Assembly: GCA_036768485.1 (NCBI GenBank)
Contig: JAVLUZ010000154.1
Span: forward strand, 33,810,973 to 33,874,972
DNA length: 64,000 nt
Direction of reading: 5' to 3'
Origin: Mermis nigrescens
Lineage: Eukaryota > Nematoda > Enoplea > Mermithida > Mermithidae
A program made the position numbers and the translations under genes. Shown here in pieces: positions 11,447 through 23,041 of the stretch. Each line of letters starts with the position of its first letter. The first letter of the stretch is position 1. The notes below the pieces were generated by a model. That model was not told where the DNA came from. It ran no database searches and saw nothing but the letters and a program-made list of their open reading frames with translations.

Positions 11447-14400
11447 TTAAACGAATTGCTTGTAAGGACGAGGTGCTGGTGTTGTAGTAGTGGTTGTCGC
11501 AGGTGACGGGTAAGGCACAGGAGGAACAACACTTGCCGAAGTGGCAATGATTGGTAACTCAGTTGATGGTGGTGGTGGACGTGGCAACTCGGTAGATGGT
11601 GGTGGGCGCGGTGAGGGTGGCAGTGGAGCTGGAGTTTGACGACCAGGGCAGGGACAATACTGAGCATCTTTGCCTGGCTTGCCTGGCTGACCAGGCTGAC
11701 CTGTCGGACCTTTCGGACCATTTTCGCCTGGCGACCCAGGGCGTCCGACTTCGCCCGGTGGACCTTGTAAATCGTGCAATGTTTAAAGTTCAGTCAAATG
11801 TAGTAATAAGGGCAGGAAATAGGCAAAAGTTTAGCAGGAAAATCTCTGATAATTGATTAGCACACACTTGAAAGAAGTAGGAAACGGTTCAGCAGAATTT
11901 CTGGAGAATACGATTTTGATTGCACCAGCATGTTCTCTGTTTAAATCCATTTTTCATAATTTTTTCTTTTGTCATTCTGCAGCGATAAGTGGATACCACA
12001 AAAAGAAATTAATTGGACAGAAAATCGTGAATTGCGCAAGATCGTGCTACTTTTCGTAAGACATGAAAATAAAAAATCTAGACTAAGGAAAATTTAAACG
12101 GCCTACTAGTCGGAAGTTATGAAACTTGCGCATTAAGTATGTCATTATTAATATGAAGAAATGGCACGGAAACCAAGTTACGATGAGCAACACTGACCAC
12201 ATTCGCAGCGCCTAATTGATCTTCTTTAAGGCTCAATAAAAAATATCTATGCATGTACATAAAAATGAAGGAAACCAATTATAACAAACCAAATAACAAA
12301 AACTAATATAATAACTTATTTATTATTATATTCGCATACTGTCACTAATTAATAAAATATTGGAAAGAGCAATTGCTTATAAAATTAATTGCCGAATAGG
12401 TGTACTCGTAAGACGACTCGAATTATTTGTTCAACAAGCAGAATTTTAATATTTGGCTAAACTAAAATGATCAAGTTAGTTTTCAAACAATCCAAGGAAT
12501 CCATCAGGTAAATGAACTACCTCTGCCGCCTTGTAATTTTTCTTATTAGTTTAGAAAGTCTATAAATTTTTGCTTAAACTTGCTTCTTTCAAACGATAGT
12601 AAGCAAAAAGTTGGTAAACTACAGTTTTTGATGTGTGATGAACACAACCAAGGCACTAGTTATACAAGTTCGCCATGAATAATGCTTATCCTTTGAGACT
12701 AAAACGCGAGACCAATATTAAAAACAAACATCCACTTATGTAACATTTCATTTAATCGCTTACTGATAGCAAAGCGACTGGGTTCTCAATTTCTGTTGAT
12801 GATTCCAGGAATAGATAGGTACCTACCCGTTTCGTGTAATCGCGTATAGTTAAAGACGTTATCGATATAAACCAGAGGCGTAGCCAGGATTTTGGTTCGG
12901 GGGAGGGCATAAACAAAAATTTTTTAAGACTACATTTGCATTGAATGCCAGTAACGTTAGGTATAGTAAACCTGAGTTTTTCGACCTTTAGTAGTGTAGC
13001 CCAGTGTTTTTTTTTGTACATGTACGAAGATGGTCCCCAAAAGTCTTTGTGCATTTTGTAGACACAAATTTTTGAGTACTCTAATATGGTACAGTAGCGA
13101 TTTTAGGGTGGTAAAAACAGTTGTTCGACTTTTTGGTAGTAATTTTAGCTAATTTCTGGGTTTTTTAGGGCAAAAATCACTAATAATCGTCTTAAAACGG
13201 CGCGAAGCGCCGAAAAATTTGACATTTTTCCTTTTGAAATGCAATTTCTGCCAGTATAAAGATATGTAGAATACACAATTACTCATTTCAACGCGAAGCG
13301 CCGAAAATTTCTACGAATTTTATATCTTTTTTGCAATTTTTGTCTTCCCAAAAATCTTTGTACCTGTACAAAGACGGTCCCGAAAAGTCTGTGTACATCG
13401 GGAAAAATCTTTGCTGAATACAAAAATAAACTGATGTAGCCTAGCTAATTTATGGGTTTCTGACGATCAAAAATACAAAAAGTGTAAAGCGGCTCGAAGT
13501 GTCGAAAATTTTTGGAATTTCTACCGTTTTCATGTAGAACTTACGGCCTTTCTATTGACAAACATTTCGGAAATTATAAGTGGCGCAAAGTGCCGAGAAA
13601 TTCACTCAATTTTTAACTGCCCTTAACATTATGTAGCTCTGTGAATACTAATAGTCTAACTGACAGAGCAGAAAATTATCAAATTTGTACAAAACAATTT
13701 TGACAGTCCAAGCCTCTAACAAGAAAACTGCGAATTACTAACTTTGTCTGAAGATATTTTGAGTGATTCAGGCTTTTAAACGCAATGCTGGAGCTTTACA
13801 AAACGAAAGAACAGATAACTGGCGGCGCTATGCGCCGCAAAATTTTGACGTTTTTGCACTAACTTAATTTACACCGCTTAAATCATACAAAAAAAGTTAA
13901 TGCCGGCGCGAAACGGCGGAAATTTTTAGAATTTTCAATGCCGGCGCGAAACGGCGGAAATTTTTAGAAATTCCCAACTCTTTTACCTGGCTTGTTCTCC
14001 CTAAAATCTCGTTGCACATGTACAACGAGATTTTGCGGTTGCGGGGGTCTGGGATGGCGCGGTCAAGCGTTCCCAGTGGGGTCCGGGGCAGAGTCCCGGA
14101 AAATTTTGTAAAAAAACATTTTAATGTTAAATAGTAACGTTAAAATTTTCGCAAAATCGGCCAAATCTCGGTTCTGAATCAAGCAACCCCAAAAACACTT
14201 GAAATTGATGAACTTCTACATTGCACAAAACTTCTGAGCTGAAATGCGTTTTTTGACCTCCGCTAATTACAAAGCGCAGCAACGGGTCGCTGCCAATAAT
14301 ATATAGAAAAATGTATCAATGAAAATTTTGTTCTTACCGTTTTCAGGCCCATTCGTGGCCTTCTTATTAACGAGATGCAGTTCAGAAAACAGGAAATACG

Positions 14401-17400
14401 CAAAAACGTAAGTAAATTTGGCCATTCCTTTCATTTAAAATGGGATTATGTGTCCTTGTAAAGAAAGACAAACAAAGCAAAGAATAGACAAACTGGTACA
14501 CAAAAGACAAACAAAGCAGAGAATAGACAAACTGGTACTTAATCATTTTCGCACTTTTACTATTATTATGCTCAACAAGCATGCGCAGTTTCAATCAACG
14601 AACAAATAGTGCATTAAATTACTAAAGTGAAATGAAGTGCTGGATTATTTTAGCTGATTCAAGCTTTTTAATTAATTAGATCTATATAACAATAAATAAT
14701 AATGACTCGGCGCGAAGCGCCGGAAAATTTTAACGTTTTTGCCTCTTTAAACTCAGTTTTCTGGACACACATTATTGCAACAGAAAAATCAACAATATTT
14801 CTGAAAAAATTTCGGGGGGCATGTGCCCCCAATGCCCCCCTGGCTACGCCTATGATATAAACTGATATCGACACATAAAAATATTGACTTTGCAAGTAAT
14901 AAAGTCACCGGCATAAAGTTCGAATCATGAAAACCTAATAGATTTTATATTGGATCGCTTTTCATCACTTGACAGATATGCAAAAAGTCAAAATTGTATT
15001 GTATAAAAGATTATTAGTGTTTCGCGATTAATGCTATTCTATCGCTAAATTTAAAGTATGAATTTGATTACTAATACTAAAAAATGATAATTAATCATGG
15101 ACTACGATCGTACACTGTTTACCTTGTAGGCCGGATTTTCCTGGAGTTCCAAGACTCCCTGGTGGTCCGATGGGGCCTGGCGAGCCTAAATCAAACAATA
15201 TCTAATTGTGTACGTAAAAAATAGCTGCCGAAAATATGTATGTGCGTAGCATGATAAAATGGAAGACCCCAATTCCAAATACTTAACAAAACTGAAAGTA
15301 ATAAACGCTTACCTTTTTCGCCTTTGCTTCCAGGCGAACCCTTGTGACCTATCGTACCTTCTGATCCTGGCTCTCCCTTTGGCCCCGGAGTGCCACTTTT
15401 ACCTGTGAAAATATGCGACTAAAAATTTTCAAATCAGATATTTCGAGAATCATTAAGGAAGGAGATAAACAAAAATAAAGGCATTTTTGAGTGTTTTCAT
15501 GCAAACTTTACATAATGATGAAGAAAAATTGTGAGAAAATTTTCAAAAATTTTTACTTTATGTCATACATAAAATCTATTGTTCAATCAAAAATGAATTG
15601 CGAAGCGCTGGTCGCGTTTACTAAGTCAAATATGCGATAAAAACCTGTTTTGTCGATCATTTAAACGCATTTCGTTCATTTTTAATTTTTTCTTTTGTTA
15701 TCCTTGTGAGAAACAAATTTTTTGTGTTTAGGAGGGCCAGATTCACCCTCCTTCGGCCCCTAAATGTGGGCCAGGGTGTAAATATTATTTTACAATACTG
15801 CGATGTTCTTTCTTAAACATCGTCCAGTCGTTTTAGATTTAAAATTATGAAAAATAGAACCCGACATATCTTAAAGTATATAACATCTCAATGACAGAAA
15901 ATGTTAGCGAGGGATGAATTTAATCTTTTTAGAAAAGTATTGATAAAATTTGTCCTTTAGCAATTTTGTCGTTTTTTCCAAAGTCAAAAATTATTTTTGA
16001 ATGATTTGTGCGAAATGAACTGTGCCTTTTTCATATCTACTTATCAGACGCGAAATTGAAAAGGCGTATTTAGATTGGTGTTTTATTTGTGCATGGACAT
16101 TCCCCATTTGACCGCTAAAAAGTTGCCATGTAGTCTAAGTATACATCTATTTGTAAGATTCATTGAATAAAAATTTTCAGTGAGATTCGAACATGAGGTC
16201 CATCTGACAGACTTATCTTTGTAATACTCAAACTTTCGACGGCTAACAGCAGCTATTACGCAAAAACTATCAAAAAAGCGTAGCGAATCAATAGCACATT
16301 ATTTTAAGATATTACAATCACTTTTAAAACCTTACCAGCCAGACCAGGTGCTCCATGATCTCCAGCTAGTCCCGCTGCTCCTTCGCGTCCATTATCACCT
16401 GGGTTTAAAAACTCAATATAGTCCATTAAATAGATGATCTAATAGAAATATATGCAATACAACTTTTGTCAAATTTTATATTAAGTATATTTGATTCTAT
16501 TAATATTGAGAAGTGAAAACATGTATTTCGGCCGTACATGTACAGCATGGGAATTCTGGGAGGGGTCAGGCCCAAAAATTTTTTAAAAAGTGCCTTTTTG
16601 GGCTAAAAACTATGTATACACGTCAAAAACACTGTTTTTTGACGTTTCAGACAATGCTAGCTCTTCTAGAACATAAAAACGTGAAAAAATATCAAATAAA
16701 TTGTGAAAAAATCAAGTAAATTGAAAAAAATATAGTCAAAAATGTGCATATGGCGCGAAGCGCCGAAAATATAAGATTTTTGAGCTAAAAATGAGCTAAA
16801 AACGCCTAAAAAGGCACACTTTTTACAACTTTTACCAACTTTCACAAAAAAATCGTCAATACTGGGGGGTCGCAGTCATAGGTGGACAGCACCAAAATCC
16901 TAGGGGTGCAAGATTTTCAAAGATCAAAAAATGGTCTTAAAAATGGTGGTGTGGCGAAAAATACACAATTTTTCAACGTTTCTCATTGAGTACTATCCAT
17001 TGGTTTCAAAAAATTGCGAAAAAAGGGAAAAATTTTCAAAAATTGAATTCTGTGGGTATTTTGATTTCTGGGGATATTCGGCTTTCTGGGGGTTGCATAC
17101 CCCCCAAATCCCCCTTCCACGCCCACGTGTGGTCGCAGCCATTATAATTATCGTAATACGCTGGCTTACTGTCGATAAAAATTATTAAAATGTATGTCTA
17201 AACTTATATGAAACAGACTATAGAGTTGTTGCCAACCTATGCATTTCTAAATGAAATCGTTAGAAAGAGGTCAATCTGCTGAAAAAACAGGATCAGTCAC
17301 AGACCCGTCTACCAAACGGGACTGGGAGTCCAGTAAATGCGCATTCTAATTAATAATTAAAGACACAATATAAATCGATTGTGTTCCGGTTCTCCGACTT

Positions 17401-20400
17401 AACCTCGAATGTGACAGGTAGCGCTAATCACGTCAGTTAACTGTTGAAGGGTAGCATGAAGGTGGTCTTGATCTATCTATTGGGTTTAATGCAAAGGTAT
17501 AAAGCATAAATTAGGAATAGAGCTAATTTAATGAATTAATTATTGTACTACCTTAATTTAAGGAACTAATTATGGTTCCGTCTCGCTAGACCCACCGTCC
17601 CACTTGACCCAACGTTCCACTAGACCCACTTTTTCGTCCCGCTAGACCCACCGGAAGTCTCGCTATACCCACCACGTGCATAATGAGGTGTCCCGCTAGA
17701 CCCATCGTTTTGCGAACGTCCCGCTAGACTCACTGTCTCGGAAGACCCACCAGAGAAGAAAATTATGTACGCTTATAAGCAAAAACAGAAATGCTTTCAA
17801 AGTGTATCCATTCAAGTATATATGTTTTGTCAAATATATAAATAATTAATTAAAAAATAATAACATTCAATTAACCACCTAATCAATTGAATTTAATTAA
17901 TTAATAAATAAATTTTGTATATTATTGCATGAAATTGTGTATATTACAAATTAAAACATGCAAAGAAGATATGTGCATGCATGTTTGTGGCAATGGTAAG
18001 TAACCAGCCATGGCCGATAATTTTTTAAGAATGAATTTCTGTTTTTCATGTCAAGGAATTTACTCTTGTCAAACACATTTCAGAGTGCATTTTTTCCTTG
18101 TTATCGTAATGGTACTGTACTCTTTGTATCCTCCGATCAGGGAATTTCCGCATACTAAGTAGGCACACAGATTGAAGCGTTGACACTGCATTCCGATAAC
18201 AGTACAGATATGCACATATGAATATGATGAAAAGCATGTAGGCATTTTACAAAAACGGCTCAAAAATAATCGGTCCGAGAGGATGTTGCGAATTCTCACT
18301 GAAAAATCGAAAATGTTAATTAGGTCATTGTCAATAAATCCGAATCTGTTTTTAAAAATAGGACTAAGGAGCGCTAATGTCCATGTGGTCACTTTATTTC
18401 ATCGCTTCAAATACTATATAGAAATTTTGATTTCGAATCGAGCCATGGATTTCGGTCGCGCTAATTTCGTTTTAATTCGTTATATGAAGTCAGCTATGTT
18501 AGTCTGTGAAGCTGATAATAACGAAACTTTTTTCCAATGAAGTACCTATAGTATTTATATACAATTGCACATTCATGAAAACAAACTAACCGCTTGTTAT
18601 TGACTATTACACACCTCAAACTTGCTTTTTAATTAATGATTACAACAAATTTTGCAGAATTCACTTAAGCGTCTTGATAACTATTTTCCATTTCACGTGT
18701 AATATGTATGTCTTCATTTTTTCGAGTGGGTCTTCCGAGACAGTGGGTCTAGCGGGACGGTCGTGAAACGGTGGGTCTAGCAGGACACCTCATTATGCAC
18801 GTGGTGGGTCTAGCGGGACGAAAAAGTGGGTCTAGTGGGACAGTGGATCTAGCGGGACGGTGGGTCTAGCGGGACGGTGGGTCAAGCGGGTCACAATCCT
18901 AATTATTGTACCTACTCGTTATTAAATGAGGTACACTTAATCGTGTTATACGTCGGGGATCCGACGCCAAATAATGTTTTAATGTGACATCTGATTTGCA
19001 TTTTTCATTTTTCGTTTCTATTTTTGTTAGTCGGAGCGGAGTTTTGTCGTATCCATTAAACTGGTTAACTGAATAAATACCTACACCATACGTGCTGTGC
19101 AGTACGAATGCATTTCCGAAAATTCACTTGTCTCTCATGCTCGTCAGCCTTTAGCATGGACGAAGAATTGGGACGGTCGGAGAAACGGGAATTATGCGTG
19201 TCTAAAAATGACGTTTTATACAATTGGTCGGAGAAACGGGAATTTCAAGAATCTGAAAATAACTTTTTTATCGTCAGTCGGAGAAACGGGACAGACCCCA
19301 TAAATCAACAGGAAACAATTATAGAAAACAATTATTTGAGTTGATATTATTTGAGAATAGTCCAGTGAACGTAATCAGTATGAAGCAACCGAAACAAACC
19401 GTCATAAGAACACAACTAATTCTACGAAAAAATGTCAAAACCATTTTCCAAAATATCGATTTCAAATTTTTTTTCATTCAAAATTTTAAGGATAATATTT
19501 AACTTTTTGTAATGCGCAGGTGTAGCTGAAAGAAATCTTTCAAAGGAAGACCCTACTATTTTTACGAAAGCTTCTGGCACATGAAACAACGAGAAGGCAT
19601 TTACTGCTTTCATGATAATTAAAGTTTTTTCAATTATCCTGCAAGAAGTGGTGATTTACATTTTTGTAGTTAAATAAATAAAACTTCATAGCATTTATAT
19701 TCGTACTATACTTTTTTAAGCAAAGCATGCATAGAAATGCGCTAATTTTCTGATTGTATTTTAATTTAACCCCTTTGAAATCTACATGCATCTTAATCGT
19801 ACGCGTTTTGAGCAAGACGCACAACGATGGTTATAGAAGACTACATATGTGCGTAGGCAAACATGCACGTGGGGGAAGTTGGGGTCTTAAAACCCCCAGA
19901 ATAAAAAATGGGAATTTTTCAGGGGAAAACGGGGCGAAATAAAGGCCAAAAATGGATGAAGCTGCACCCCTCCTAGATCGGCCATGCTGTGCATTTAGGG
20001 TATGTACGTAGGTATCTTCAATATGCCTACAGAAATAAAAAGTATGTACATATATCGGTTGGTGGAACGTTACTTTTCGCCAGAGTGCACCGTATATGCA
20101 TTTCGTTTTTCATACCTCGCTTGCCATGAGTTCCTTTAGGCCCAGATGGTCCAATGAGTCCAGATGGACCTTTTTCGCCCGGCTTTCCAAAAGGACACGG
20201 GATGCAGCGACCCTCGGAATCCAACGGAACGTGAGGTGCGTTACCGACGAGCCCGGGCGAGCCTGGTTTGCCGGGTTCGCCTGGAAATCCGTCCACGCCT
20301 GGCTCTCCGGGAGCTCCTTTCGTGCCGGACGGACACGTATTGCGGTCGCTGCAGACACACGACGCTTCTGCTTGGCGAGTTTTGCGCTTCATCGCTGGTT

Positions 20401-21814
20401 GGGTTATGGCAACCACTTGTTTCAGCCCGACCAATTCACTCCAGGCATTGTCAGCCAATGCCTGATGTCAAAAGCAAATATGCGAATATTTTTAATGTCA
20501 CAACATGCAAAGATGTGTTTTAATTCTAAGACTCAATAGCCCTCTGCCTGCTTAAACTACTCGCAGTGATTTTTTTGATCATTGAAAGCTTATTAATTAG
20601 CGCGACGTGCCGAGTATTTCAAAGGAGCGTTAGGATTTGAAATTATTAATTGGAATCAATTAACAGAATGCCGTCATATGTATCTAGGATTTTCCTAAGG
20701 GGTGGTACGTACCCCAACTTTTTCGAAAACGGACGGAAATACTTACAAAAATTTGCGCTCCACGTGCGAAATAGCATTTTTTCGACGTTTTGCGTTGTCG
20801 ATTTTTATTTAAAATCACTTTGGCGCAACATATTTTCAAAAAATTCTGACATTTTCGACAATCTTTCTCGGAGAAATCATCAAGTTTCTGAGATTTCTGC
20901 GAAAATCTGGCGTGAAGCGCCGGAAAATTCGCGAAGTTAAAGCGGAAGAACGTTAACAAGCTTGATTACTGCTCTATCTCATGCATTTGCAGCATTTGCT
21001 GTGGAATGCCAAAAATTTTCAAAAGTTATGCTTGAACTTAGAAGAAAACTATGCTGAAAAAGCCATTGCTCTCGAAATCGAAATCTTTTAAAACCTGTTC
21101 CCTGAGCAAAAATATGACTTTTAGGCCACTAATGGGTGTTATCTGGCACGAGGCGCTGGGAAAATTTGAGTAATTATTATCACTGACGGCCAAAAACCAT
21201 TACAAATTAGAGATCCATTCTTTATCTCACCTATTATTTTGTCCCCGTCGGTGTATGTTTATTATTTAAAAGATATCATGCCTGCAGCAGGGAGTGGGAG
21301 TTGGGGTCTTGAACTCTCGGAGGGAGATAAGAGCAGCATCAGCATAAGGCAAAAGTCTCTAAACATGAAGGCCACTTTTAAGTAAAAATGCTTGAAATTT
21401 TGTATAAACTGTAAGTGAAATGTATTTTTGAATAAAACATTCATACGATTTTTAAATTAGATCGATCACATTGTACCTATGAAGTCAAGAAGCTGCGCAA
21501 AGTAGAAGGTAAGAACGAAATCTTCAGATAGTTCAAATCTGTTATATTCATTATTTTCACGGCCTTTATTTCAAGTCTACTGCTTACGTCTATTTTAAGT
21601 GAAAATTTTGTTCATGCTCGCTGTAAGTATGCATAGATTAGTTGATTAATTTTACCTGAAATTCACTAATATCGTTCTCAATTTCGGCAACTATCGTATT
21701 AGCTTGTTGCACTATAAGAGGACCGAATAAAAAGCATGCGAAAACTGTGCAAAAGCTGAGCACCAATGCAACGGCAGCGGCCATGCGTGCTGAACCCCAA
21801 ACCGTCGTGTGCAT
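11447..21814 (-). CDS. nematode cuticle collagen, six exons, 345 aa
   Basis: Minus-strand exons are 21814-21656, 20461-20116, 16398-16336, 15402-15313, 15185-15123 and 11763-11447. All splice sites are GT-AG and the sum is exactly 346 codons. The ATG at 21814 is chosen because the in-frame codon two upstream is only GTG. Residues 1 to about 65 form the cuticle-collagen N domain: a membrane anchor at about 11-35, then a polar stretch ending NAWSEL. An RxxR site (KRKTR, 78-82) fits the subtilisin-like cleavage that removes the anchor. Cysteine groups CVC...C (88-96), CIPC (139-142) and CPC (277-279) flank Gly-X-Y blocks (about 99-271, one interruption). The tail is Pro/Thr-rich. Exons 3-5 begin and end inside glycine codons, so each can be skipped or duplicated without breaking Gly-X-Y. 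The product should be secreted by hypodermis, trimerise and cross-link into cuticle. Introns 1, 2 and 5 are full of transposons. Confidence 0.93.
13002..13433 (-). mobile_element. CAGTG-family hAT MITE nested in the 2-kb hAT element
   Basis: Begins CAGTGTTTTTTTTTGTAC and ends CAAAAATAAACTG. Flanking 8-mers are GTGTAGCC (12994-13001) and ATGTAGCC (13434-13441). It is the reverse orientation of 5130-5833, with the same CCCGATGTACA-type end at the right. Confidence 0.83.
13893..13972. repeat. tandem duplication with GC hairpin
   Basis: Two copies of about 38 bp, each carrying GCCGGCGCGAAACGGCGG followed by AAATTTTTAGAA, inside the hAT element 12873-14854. Confidence 0.7.
14461..14535. repeat. 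tandem duplication, about 40-bp unit
   Basis: Two near-identical units each contain AAAGACAAACAAAGCA and AGAATAGACAAACTGGTAC. They lie inside the hAT element 12873-14854 and are absent from its degenerate copy at 10135-10605, so the duplication is local. Confidence 0.75.
16545..17140. mobile_element. truncated GCAGCATGGG hAT MITE with an inserted GGGCG-type MITE
   Basis: The left part matches 24906-25312 (TACATGTACAGCATGGG...CTGGG, then GGCGCGAAGCGCCG). It is interrupted at 16877-17131, and the right part stops just beyond the insertion. Lies in collagen intron 2. Confidence 0.65.
16877..17131 (-). mobile_element. GGGCG-type hAT MITE, copy B
   Basis: Begins CATAGGTGGACAGC and ends GCCCACGTGTG, flanked by GTCGCAGT (16869-16876) and GTCGCAGC (17132-17139). 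Interior is the reverse of copy A at 7802-8060. Confidence 0.85.
17141..17222. mobile_element. half of a TA-family MITE
   Basis: Matches only the right half of the family (ending ATATGAAACAGACTATA). The left half is missing, so a deletion breakpoint lies at about 17140. Confidence 0.6.
17574..18898. mobile_element. foldback element with inverted arrays of a 17-bp repeat
   Basis: The left arm (17574 to about 17755) is a tandem array of CGTCCCGCTAGACCCAC. The right arm (about 18722-18898) is the same array reversed (GTGGGTCTAGCGGGACG). Spacer features match too: CACGTGCATAATGAGGTGTC and its inverse occur in both arms. A perfect 8-bp duplication CTAATTAT flanks it (17566-17573 and 18899-18906). 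The centre is AT-rich with no convincing ORF. It lies in collagen intron 2. Confidence 0.82.
19174..19291. repeat. three spaced copies of GTCGGAGAAACGGGA
   Basis: The same 15-17 bp motif occurs three times about 50 bases apart, with an inverted partial copy (GGTTCTCCGAC) near 17390. Together they may mark a larger, decayed foldback element enclosing 17574-18898; that reading is uncertain. Confidence 0.55.
19862..19990. mobile_element. CATGCACGTGGGG MITE fragment
   Basis: Starts CATGCACGTGGGGG and ends GATCGGCCATGCTGTGCAT. The same ends occur at 35368-35612. No clear duplication was seen. Confidence 0.55.
20684..21240 (-). mobile_element. degenerate relative of the CAGTGGCGGAT hAT family in collagen intron 1
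   Basis: Reverse-complement similarity to 3925-4939: ATCTAGGATTTTCCTAAGG at the left, and GACGGCCAAAAACCATTACAAATT near 21185. Internally there are two GGCGYGAAGCGCC-type hairpins. Short reading frames here are not genes. Confidence 0.62.
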
Positions 21815-21821
21815 TTTCACT

Positions 21822-22870
21822 AGGATGATATCGTAAAATTATAGTCCTAAATAAGCCATTAAAAGAAGGATAAAGAACATTGTGCCTGATCGTGAATTAT
21901 TTTGTGGAGCAGCACCCCTTTTTTCCAGTGTGGTCAAAAATCGTCTCTAAAATACCTATGTTGTCTACATGCAGAGTAGTACCAACCTACTGTTTCTTTT
22001 TTCATGGTGCCTAATTCTATTTAAAATACTATGCAGAAACTTATATGAAATAGGGAATTACCCAGAAATTTTGCGGGCAAAAACTCTTAAGCTGCCAATA
22101 ACTTGTTTAATAATGTGAGGAGTTAACGAAAATTTGAAAGATTGGGGCAGCAGGATGAATAAAAATGAAAACATATGAGCATGGGAGTCTAGCTAGAGGA
22201 TTTTGAACCCTCAGAATCCGTTTGTCATTTTCCGATTTGATTTTTGTACCCATATGTTGAAGATAAACCTTGATAACTGTAGTGCTTCCTAGAGGCGTGG
22301 TTTTAAAGACAGGTGAAGTGCCATAAAAGCATTTTTTTATTATCAAGCAATAAAATTTGTGTATAAATCATCAGATTTCTTGCAATTAAACCTTAAATTT
22401 GACTTTTTTTCAATTTTATAACTTTAATGGTAATATTTTTTGTTATCAAAATCTTTGATTATTGCAACACTAATTGAATCAATGAGCAAGCAAACTATAA
22501 GTTATTGAAGGGATTCAGAAATGTATGAAACTTTACCTTGCTTTAACGTCGTATTTCTTTAGTAAAATAGATTTTGAGTGTAAGTATCCGCCTGAACACA
22601 CAACCTTATATAACGACAGATTGTTGAATTCCAATCTGGATATAAAATTGTAAAAAAATATTCAATATCTGGGTTAATGGAACCATAAAAGCTTTATTAA
22701 CATAGCTTGTTCGATGAAAGGAAAGCGTATGAATCAGGGGTGTAAACAAGCATGCATAGCTGAATAGTTTTAAAATTTTGAAATCTGAATAGGTATACGG
22801 AAAACTTTTTGTGAGCTATCAGTCCGCGTCAGTAATATCTTCAGTATTCTCAAATCAAAATTATACGCTA
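21822..22870. other. 5' flank of the collagen gene
   Basis: No gene found. It holds the collagen promoter by position, but no element could be assigned. About 22140-22330 resembles a decayed MITE (GAGCATGGGAGTCTAG...CCATATG). Confidence 0.35.
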
Positions 22871-22872
22871 AC

Positions 22873-23041
22873 TATAGTCTGTTTCACATAAATTTAAGCA
22901 TGAATTTTAGAAATTTTTTCGAAAGTGAGCTGATGGATTACGATAATTATATATCAACTCAATGCTATAATCGCAATCTGCCGGTTTACTGTCGGGTATA
23001 GTTTTAAAATTTATGCCCAAACTTGTGTGAAACAGATTATA
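22873..23041. mobile_element. TA-family palindromic MITE, copy 4
   Basis: Ends TATAGTCTGTTTCACATAA and CTTGTGTGAAACAGATTATA with mirrored inner sequence, as in 6470-6637. Confidence 0.75.

Larger units (their letters stand above)
12873..14854. mobile_element. 2-kb non-autonomous hAT element (CAGAGGCGTAGCCAGG) in collagen intron 5
   Basis: Ends are CAGAGGCGTAGCCAGG and, read inward from the right, CATAGGCGTAGCCAGG. Perfect ATATAAAC duplications flank it (12865-12872 and 14855-14862). No transposase frame survives. It contains many GGCGCGAAGCGCC hairpins and a nested CAGTG MITE (13002-13433). Confidence 0.9.

Noticed and set aside
17574..18898. CRISPR-like spaced repeats
   Set aside because: Units are contiguous or variably spaced, inverted in two arms, and lie in an intron of a eukaryotic gene with transposon-type target duplication.
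20096..20539. 147-residue plus-strand frame
   Set aside because: Antisense shadow of collagen exon 2; the Gly-X-Y pattern and splice sites are on the minus strand.
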